Assembly: GCA_045545595.1 (NCBI GenBank)
Contig: JAZQBG010000003.1
Span: forward strand, 186,001-250,000
DNA from: SIG205 sp045545595
GTDB lineage: Bacteria; Bacillota_I; Bacilli_A; RF39; UBA660
Direction: 5' to 3'
DNA: 64,000 nucleotides
Both the position numbers and the translations under genes were made by a program. Within the stretch, counting starts at the first letter, position 1, and every line of letters starts with the position of its first letter. The notes beneath the pieces were generated by a model. The model ran no database searches and was not told the DNA's origin. It worked only from the letters and a program-made list of their open reading frames with translations. Positions 59,131-64,000 of this stretch are shown here, in pieces.

Positions 59131-59592
59131 CTATAACTTATAATTTAATTTCCACTCCAAATATTTTTCATAACTGATTTCTCGTTTTGCTCTCTTATTC
59201 CTAACAATATCCCATTCAGCAATAAATTTCTTTAATACAACAATATATTTTTCATTAATATTCGGAACACTAGATAAGTCGATATGATAATTAGGTAACA
59301 ACTCTTCTAACCACATAAATGTATATATGTAATCGATTGGTTCTTTATATTCATATCGTTTTAAAGACTCAAAACTTACATTTAATATTTTAGATAATTC
59401 TTTCGTCCGTTCGTCTTTAGGATTTCTATTTCCTTTTTCATATCTTGTCATAGTTCTTCTTCTACATTCGCCCGTTATACCTAACTTATCAGAAACAGCA
59501 TCTTGTGACATCATTCTAAATTGTCTAACAAAAGCAATTCTTGCTCCCTGTGATAAATTTAATAATTTAGGTTTTGTATATAATAATCGCAT
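59131..59592 (-). CDS. Xre-type helix-turn-helix protein with C-terminal domain
   Basis: A 153-residue protein. LSQGARIAFVRQFRMMSQDAVSDKLGITGECRRRTMTRYEKGNRNPKDERTKELSKIL is a helix-turn-helix with the RYEKGNRNPKDER pattern common in conjugative elements. The last 60 residues are a separate helical domain. I start it at 59592 (MRLLYTKP) because GGAGG lies 8 bp upstream. It is the first gene of the replication/partition group. Confidence 0.78.
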   Translation of the reverse strand: MRLLYTKPKLLNLSQGARIAFVRQFRMMSQDAVSDKLGITGECRRRTMTRYEKGNRNPKDERTKELSKILNVSFESLKRYEYKEPIDYIYTFMWLEELLPNYHIDLSSVPNINEKYIVVLKKFIAEWDIVRNKRAKREISYEKYLEWKLNYKL

Positions 59593-59626
59593 TTCTAATA
59601 CCTCCAAATCTTTGTCGCAAATCATA

Positions 59627-59670
59627 CAAAAAAGACTAAGATTTACGACTTAATAAGTCATCTTAGTCTT
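59627..59670 (-). terminator. strong two-stem terminator after the pyruvate phosphate dikinase gene
   Basis: An 11-bp stem AAGACTAAGAT/ATCTTAGTCTT encloses a second stem GACTTA/TAAGTC. On the minus strand it is followed by a run of T. It separates the housekeeping genes from the accessory region. Confidence 0.88.
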
Positions 59671-59804
59671 AATTTATATATAAATATCAACAAATATTGG
59701 TTTTTTTAACTTAACATTCTTACATTCTGGTATCCTATCAGAATACCTTATTACATCATCATTTGTAATAATAATGCGTGTTAAGAACAAATCAACATCT
59801 TGGT

Positions 59805-62438
59805 TTAGTCTTGCTTCCCAAGTTTGATTGCAGCTTGTGCAGCAGCAAGACGAGCTAGAGGTACACGATATGGTGAACAAGATACATATGTTAATCCTAA
59901 ACTATGACAGAATTCAACAGTTGAAGGATCTCCACCGTGTTCTCCACAGATACCTAATTTAATGTCAGGTCTTGTAGCTTTACCTTTTTCGATTGCTATT
60001 TTCATAAGTAAACCAACACCTTGTTGGTCAACTTTAGCAAATGGATCTGATTCAAAGATTCCTTTTTTGTAATATTCATCTAAGAATTTACCAGCATCAT
60101 CACGACTGAATCCATAAGTCATTTGAGTTAAGTCGTTTGTACCAAAACTGAAGAATTCAGCTTCTTCTGCTACTTTGTCAGCAGTAAGTGCAGCTCTAGG
60201 AATTTCAATCATAGTACCAACATGGTATTCTAGATTTACATTGTTTTCTTTAATAATTGCATCTGCTGTTTCACAAACAACATTTTTAACAAATTTTAAT
60301 TCTTTAGTATCTCCAATTAATGGAATCATAATTTCAGGTACTACATTTAAACCTTCTTTATTAACATTAATTGCAGCTTCAATAACAGCTCTTGTTTGCA
60401 TTTTAGCGATTTCTGGATAAGTAACAGCTAATCTACATCCTCTATGTCCCATCATTGGGTTAAATTCTTTTAATGATTCAACTCTTGCTTTTAATGATTC
60501 GAAACTTACACCTAAACTTTCAGCAAGTGGTTTAATTTCTTCATCAGTATGAGGTAAGAATTCATGTAGAGGTGGATCTAAGAATCTAATTGTAACTCCA
60601 TAACCTTCCATAGCTTTGAATAATCCTTCAAAGTCTTCTCTTTGGTAAGGTAAGATTTTTTCTAGTGCAGCTTCTCTTTGTTCAACAGTTTCTGCAGCTA
60701 TCATTTTTCTGAAGTTAAAGATTCTATCTGATTCAAAGAACATGTGCTCTGTACGACATAATCCGATACCTTCAGCCCCAAATTTTCTAGCTTGTAATGC
60801 ATCTTTAGGAGTATCAGCGTTAGTTCTAACTTTTAATTTTCTAACTTCATCAGCCCAAGTCATGAATGTTTCGAAGTTTCCACTTATTTCTGGTTCAACA
60901 GTTTTAACTTGTTCTCCATAAACGTTACCAGTAGAACCATCTAAACTCATCCAATCTCCTTCTTTGTATGTTTTACCATCTTTAGTTGTAACAGTCTTAG
61001 CTTCTTCATCAATTCTAAGTTCTCCACAACCACATACACAACAAGTACCCATTCCACGAGCAACAACTGCAGCATGGCTTGTCATTCCTCCACGAATTGT
61101 TAAGATACCATGAGCGATATTCATACCTTCGATATCTTCTGGACTTGTTTCAAGTCTAACTAATAATATATCTTTTTCACCATTTTTACTTGCTTCGATT
61201 ACATCTTCTGCAGTGAAATAGATTTTACCAGTTGCAGCACCAGGTGATGCAGCTAAACCTTTAGCAACAACTGTTGCAGCTTTTAAACTAGCCATGTCAA
61301 AGTTTGGATGTAATAATTGATCTAATTGTCTAGGTTCAACTTTTAATATAGCTTCTTCTTTAGAAATCATTCCTTCGTTAACTAGGTCAACAGCGATTTG
61401 AAGTGCAGCTGCTGCAGTTCTTTTACCATTTCTAGTTTGAAGCATAAATAATTTACCATTTTCAATAGTAAATTCCATATCTTGCATATCTTTGTAATGG
61501 TTTTCAAGAATTTCACAAATTCTTACGAATTCATTATAACATTCTGGCATTACTTCTTTTAATGTATCAATTGTTTGTGGTGTACGAATACCTGCAACAA
61601 CGTCTTCACCTTGTGCATTCATTAAGTATTCACCATATAGTTTCTTTTCACCAGTAGCTGGATTTCTTGTAAATGCAACACCAGTACCACAGTCATCACC
61701 ACGGTTACCATAAACCATTTCTTGAACGTTAACTGCAGTTCCCCAAGATGCTGGAATATCGTTTAGTCTACGATAAGTAATCGCTCTATCATTATTCCAA
61801 CTTCTAAATACAGCTTTTACAGCTTCTAATAATTGTTCTTTTGGATCTTGTGGGAAGTCTACACCAGCATGTTTTTTATATTCTTCTTTGTAGATTCCAA
61901 CTACTTCCATTAAATCTTCTGCTGTAAGTTCAGTATCAAATTCAACATTTTTTTCTTCTTTAATTTTATCAAATAATCTTTCAAATGAGCTTTTAGGGAA
62001 TCCCATAACTACATCTGCAAACATTTGAATAAATCTTCTATAACTATCGTAAACGAATCTAGCATTGTTAGTTGCTTCAGCAAATCCAACAGCAACTTCA
62101 TCGTTTAATCCAAGATTAAGTACTGTATCCATCATACCAGGCATTGATGCACGAGCACCACTTCTAACTGATACTAATAATGGATTTTCTTTATCTCCCA
62201 TTTTTTTACCAGTGATAGTTTCTAATTCTTCTAATTTTTCAAAAATTTCTTTTTGAATATCTTCGGAAATCATTTTTCCATCATCATAGTATTTTGTACA
62301 AGCTTCAGTTGTAACAGTAAATCCTCTTGGAACAGGTAATCCAATGCTTGTCATTTCTGCAAGGTTAGCACCTTTACCTCCAAGAAGGTTTCTCATGTCT
62401 TTGTTTCCTTCTTTAAAGGAATACACATATTTTGTCAT
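59805..62438 (-). CDS. ppdK: pyruvate, phosphate dikinase
   Basis: An 877-residue enzyme that interconverts pyruvate and phosphoenolpyruvate with ATP and phosphate. The N-terminal ATP-grasp domain has LLGGKGANLAEMTSIGLPVP and SVRSGARASMPGMMDTVLNLGLND. The swivelling domain has GGMTSHAAVVARGMGTCCV with the catalytic His. The C-terminal TIM barrel has KLGICGEHGGDPSTVEFC with the catalytic Cys. It is complete in length and motif order. It starts after AGGAGG. The codons are noticeably more regular than those of the accessory region. It is likely to be central to glycolysis/gluconeogenesis in this organism. Confidence 0.97.
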   Translation of the reverse strand: MTKYVYSFKEGNKDMRNLLGGKGANLAEMTSIGLPVPRGFTVTTEACTKYYDDGKMISEDIQKEIFEKLEELETITGKKMGDKENPLLVSVRSGARASMPGMMDTVLNLGLNDEVAVGFAEATNNARFVYDSYRRFIQMFADVVMGFPKSSFERLFDKIKEEKNVEFDTELTAEDLMEVVGIYKEEYKKHAGVDFPQDPKEQLLEAVKAVFRSWNNDRAITYRRLNDIPASWGTAVNVQEMVYGNRGDDCGTGVAFTRNPATGEKKLYGEYLMNAQGEDVVAGIRTPQTIDTLKEVMPECYNEFVRICEILENHYKDMQDMEFTIENGKLFMLQTRNGKRTAAAALQIAVDLVNEGMISKEEAILKVEPRQLDQLLHPNFDMASLKAATVVAKGLAASPGAATGKIYFTAEDVIEASKNGEKDILLVRLETSPEDIEGMNIAHGILTIRGGMTSHAAVVARGMGTCCVCGCGELRIDEEAKTVTTKDGKTYKEGDWMSLDGSTGNVYGEQVKTVEPEISGNFETFMTWADEVRKLKVRTNADTPKDALQARKFGAEGIGLCRTEHMFFESDRIFNFRKMIAAETVEQREAALEKILPYQREDFEGLFKAMEGYGVTIRFLDPPLHEFLPHTDEEIKPLAESLGVSFESLKARVESLKEFNPMMGHRGCRLAVTYPEIAKMQTRAVIEAAINVNKEGLNVVPEIMIPLIGDTKELKFVKNVVCETADAIIKENNVNLEYHVGTMIEIPRAALTADKVAEEAEFFSFGTNDLTQMTYGFSRDDAGKFLDEYYKKGIFESDPFAKVDQQGVGLLMKIAIEKGKATRPDIKLGICGEHGGDPSTVEFCHSLGLTYVSCSPYRVPLARLAAAQAAIKLGKQD

Positions 62439-62468
62439 AAATTTCCTCCTTATTTGTCATACGTACTT

Positions 62469-62497
62469 ATCATAACAAAAAAAACAAAACCACACAA
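62469..62497 (-). promoter_or_regulatory. promoter of ppdK
   Basis: -35 TTGTGT (62492-62497), a 17-bp spacer, and -10 TATGAT (62469-62474). The -35 box lies inside the terminator stem of the thymidine kinase gene. Confidence 0.5.
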
Positions 62498-62512
62498 CAA
62501 TTTTGTGTAGTT
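62476..62512 (-). terminator. terminator after the thymidine kinase gene
   Basis: A stem AACTACACAA/TTGTGTGGTT (one mismatch-type G-T pair) with a 5-nt loop is followed by TTGTTTTTTTT on the minus strand. Confidence 0.8.
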
Positions 62513-62550
62513 TTTCCTTATTTTTCAATATATTTTAGATAATTGACACT

Positions 62551-63123
62551 TTAATTTTTCAAATTAAAATAACATTTTGGACACATGCTTTCATATGTAA
62601 TATCATTTAAACCATCTATAGCTACTTGATTACCACTAAATACATATTTACCATTTTGTTTTCTAACATTAATTGTAGCTTTTTTCCCACATTTACATAT
62701 AGTCTTAATTTCTTCTAATTTATCCGCAATCAATAGTAATCTATTGCTCCCTATAAAACCATTCATCATAAAGTCTGTTCTAAGACCATAACAGATAACT
62801 GCTATATCGAGAAGTGATGCAACTTTTAATAATTCATCTGCTTGTTTAAATGTTATAAATTGTGCTTCATCTACAATTAAACATGATATGTTACTATAAT
62901 TCTCTTTTATTATGTTAAAGATATTATCATTATCTTCTAATAATATATCTACTTTTCTAGATAACCCAATTCTAGCAACAATAGTATCTTCACCTTTTTT
63001 ATCAACTTTTGGTTTAGCGATTACTATTTTCATCCCTTGTTCTTCATAGTTATGCGCTGTTTGAAGAAGTACAGTTGTTTTACCAGAATTCATTGCGCCA
63101 TATTTAAAATATAGTTTTGCCAT
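62551..63123 (-). CDS. tdk: thymidine kinase
   Basis: A 190-residue type II thymidine kinase. FKYGAMNSGKTTVLLQTAHNYE is the P-loop start, SCLIVDEAQFITFKQADELL the lasso region, IAVICYGLRTDFMMNGF the substrate part, and the C-terminal zinc site uses CKCG and CPKC. It starts at 63123 (MAKLYF) after AGGTGG; a GTG four codons upstream is the alternative. It salvages thymidine to dTMP. It follows the unknown 141-residue gene by 1 bp. Confidence 0.94.
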   Translation of the reverse strand: MAKLYFKYGAMNSGKTTVLLQTAHNYEEQGMKIVIAKPKVDKKGEDTIVARIGLSRKVDILLEDNDNIFNIIKENYSNISCLIVDEAQFITFKQADELLKVASLLDIAVICYGLRTDFMMNGFIGSNRLLLIADKLEEIKTICKCGKKATINVRKQNGKYVFSGNQVAIDGLNDITYESMCPKCYFNLKN

Positions 63124-63124
63124 A

Positions 63125-63550
63125 TTATTTACCACCTAACTTACTAATATATTTTCTTTTTAAATTTGAATCTATGCATAACACTTTATTTTTAGGAATA
63201 ACTGCGCGATATGTATCTTTTGTAATAATCATATCTTCATAATATCCTATAACGTCTTGGTAGTTACTATACATAGTATCAAATAAATCATCCAATTCAT
63301 CAAGAATTATATCTACCATCTCATTTTCATCAATTTTACCATATTTCTTTCTTATTATAGATAATATTTCTTTTTCTTCATTATGATATTTTATATATGA
63401 TTTAATTATCTTTATAAATTCTTTTCTTTCTTTTACATATTTAGGCATAAACATATATAGTTTTATTAATATTGTGAGTGAATCACCTAAAAATGATGCA
63501 AGAGCCTCTCTTTTTTCTGCATATATTGTTTTTATATCATCTTTATACAT
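63125..63550 (-). CDS. unknown helical protein upstream of tdk
   Basis: A 141-residue all-helical protein (YMFMPKYVKERKEFIKIIKSYIKYH, EEKEILSIIRKKYGKIDENEMVDIILDELDDLF, YSNYQDVIGYYEDMII) with no family I can name. It lies 5 bp after the recombinase gene and 1 bp before tdk, so it is part of that operon. It is strongly charged and lacks membrane segments. Confidence 0.62.
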   Translation of the reverse strand: MYKDDIKTIYAEKREALASFLGDSLTILIKLYMFMPKYVKERKEFIKIIKSYIKYHNEEKEILSIIRKKYGKIDENEMVDIILDELDDLFDTMYSNYQDVIGYYEDMIITKDTYRAVIPKNKVLCIDSNLKRKYISKLGGK

Positions 63551-63555
63551 GATTT

Positions 63556-64000
63556 TTATTCCTTTGCTCTAGGGTGTGAATGAAGATATACATTTCTTAA
63601 TCTTTCGTTTGTTACATGGGTATACACTTGAGTAGAACTTAATGATGAATGACCTAATAACTCTTTAACAGTTAATAAATCTGCACCATTTTCTAATAAA
63701 TGTGTCGCAAAAGTATGTCTTAATGTATGTGGTGTTGCATGTGTTTTTATGCATGCTTTTTTTATTATATTTTCTATTATTAGTCTTACACCTCTAGTAG
63801 TTATATTATTACCATGTCCATTTAAAATTAAATAATCACTATTTTTATCCTTTAATATTTCTTTTCTACCATCATCTAAATACAAGTTTAAAATGTCATC
63901 TAGGTATACACCAAATAAAACTATTCTTTCTTTATTCCCCTTACCCAATATTCTTATTGTTCTATTTGAAAAATCAATATCTTTTAATTTAATATTTACT
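63556..64000 (-). CDS. tyrosine recombinase, XerC/XerD-like (5' end outside window)
   Basis: The visible 147 residues are the catalytic C-terminal part of a tyrosine recombinase. LGKGNKERIVLFG precedes the core; TPHTLRHTFATHLLENGADLLTVKELLGHSSLSSTQVYTHVT gives the His-x-x-Arg, His and catalytic Tyr. The frame stays open to the window end, so the N-terminal DNA-binding domain and the first catalytic Arg are not seen. The C-terminal spacing fits XerC/XerD, which resolves chromosome dimers at dif, more than a phage integrase. It could be the source of recombinase for any integrated element nearby, but this is inference. Confidence 0.88.
   Translation of the reverse strand, partial: VNIKLKDIDFSNRTIRILGKGNKERIVLFGVYLDDILNLYLDDGRKEILKDKNSDYLILNGHGNNITTRGVRLIIENIIKKACIKTHATPHTLRHTFATHLLENGADLLTVKELLGHSSLSSTQVYTHVTNERLRNVYLHSHPRAKE

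Noticed and set aside
49748..59670. Prophage
   Set aside because: ArpU-like and Xre genes are present, but no capsid, terminase, portal, tail or lysis gene was found.
59674..59880. Minus-strand frame starting inside ppdK
   Set aside because: It begins within the ppdK coding region in another frame (Cys/Ser-rich), has no ribosome site, and only its last 130 bp lie outside ppdK; kept only as a low-interest observation.
1..64000. CRISPR array, tRNA, rRNA or insertion sequence
   Set aside because: No regularly spaced direct repeats of 25-40 bp, no cloverleaf with a conserved TTCGA arm, no GC-rich RNA gene and no transposase frame were seen on reading both strands.

Overview
The window is about 64 kb of very AT-rich DNA from a Gram-positive bacterium. 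It suggests an uncultured, probably gut-associated member of the Firmicutes (Bacilli/Clostridia side). The evidence is strong AGGAGG-type ribosome binding sites, a CIRCE heat-shock operator, an SpaA-like surface protein, GT8 glycosyltransferases, pyruvate phosphate dikinase and many OmpR-type two-component genes. Tryptophan is coded by TGG in intact genes, so the standard bacterial code applies. No rRNA, tRNA, CRISPR array or insertion sequence was seen. Most genes lie on the minus strand.

Layout. 1-4.4 kb: surface proteins, namely a cut-off InlB-repeat membrane protein and an 1133-residue SpaA-type adhesin with a promoter and terminator hairpin in its leader. 4.4-6.4 kb: YolD plus a Y-family DNA polymerase. 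6.4-11.9 kb: a two-component system, a MacB-type ABC transporter, a Cthe_2159-like beta-solenoid protein and a small tailed membrane protein; several of these share a Gly/Pro/Asn motif. 12-13.6 kb: a GT8-VTT fusion. 13.7-19.4 kb: a six-gene operon (acyl carrier protein, CocE/S15 hydrolase, phosphate acyltransferase, butyrate-type kinase, membrane protein, DapB-like dehydrogenase) that looks like an undescribed acyl pathway yielding ATP. 19.5-19.8 kb: a separate short transcript with a 28-codon ORF ending CTT TGA. 20.3-23.2 kb: a CIRCE-controlled heat-shock operon (Cys-less thioredoxin-like protein, HtpG, Hsp20). 23.2-33.5 kb: MarR, a radical SAM/SPASM protein, a CNNM-like protein, a Ca2+/Na+ exchanger, a Ca2+-ATPase, a second two-component system and membrane proteins. 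33.6-39.3 kb: a lipid or glycolipid operon (acyl-AMP ligase, ACP, phosphopantetheinyl transferase, two GT8 enzymes, an acyltransferase) convergent with a second acyltransferase. 39.4-48.6 kb: a possible ten-gene operon (AI-2E-type transporter, DUF308, cold-shock protein, YugP protease, small alarmone synthetase, zinc-ribbon protein, ABC transporter with coiled coil, patatin, kinase-like protein). 48.8 kb: a lipid kinase. 49.7-59.6 kb: an accessory region with Xre regulators, an unknown three-gene operon, a CAP-domain protein, an ArpU-like regulator, a MazF/PemK-like toxin, a DnaD-like replication protein and ParB. 59.8-64 kb: pyruvate phosphate dikinase, thymidine kinase, an unknown protein and a cut-off XerC/D recombinase.

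The strongest new signal is regulatory. Seven promoters between 19 and 49 kb share one architecture: two tandem 10-bp units close to TTAATAATTT, then exactly 11 bp, then a -10 box, with no good -35 box. They drive the ACP/kinase operon, the radical SAM gene, the Ca2+-ATPase, a membrane-protein operon, the glycolipid operon, the AI-2E/alarmone operon and the lipid kinase. This looks like the regulon of one OmpR/PhoB-type activator centred on envelope lipids and ion homeostasis. A different 11-bp-spaced TTAAT repeat precedes both the first response regulator and its ABC transporter.
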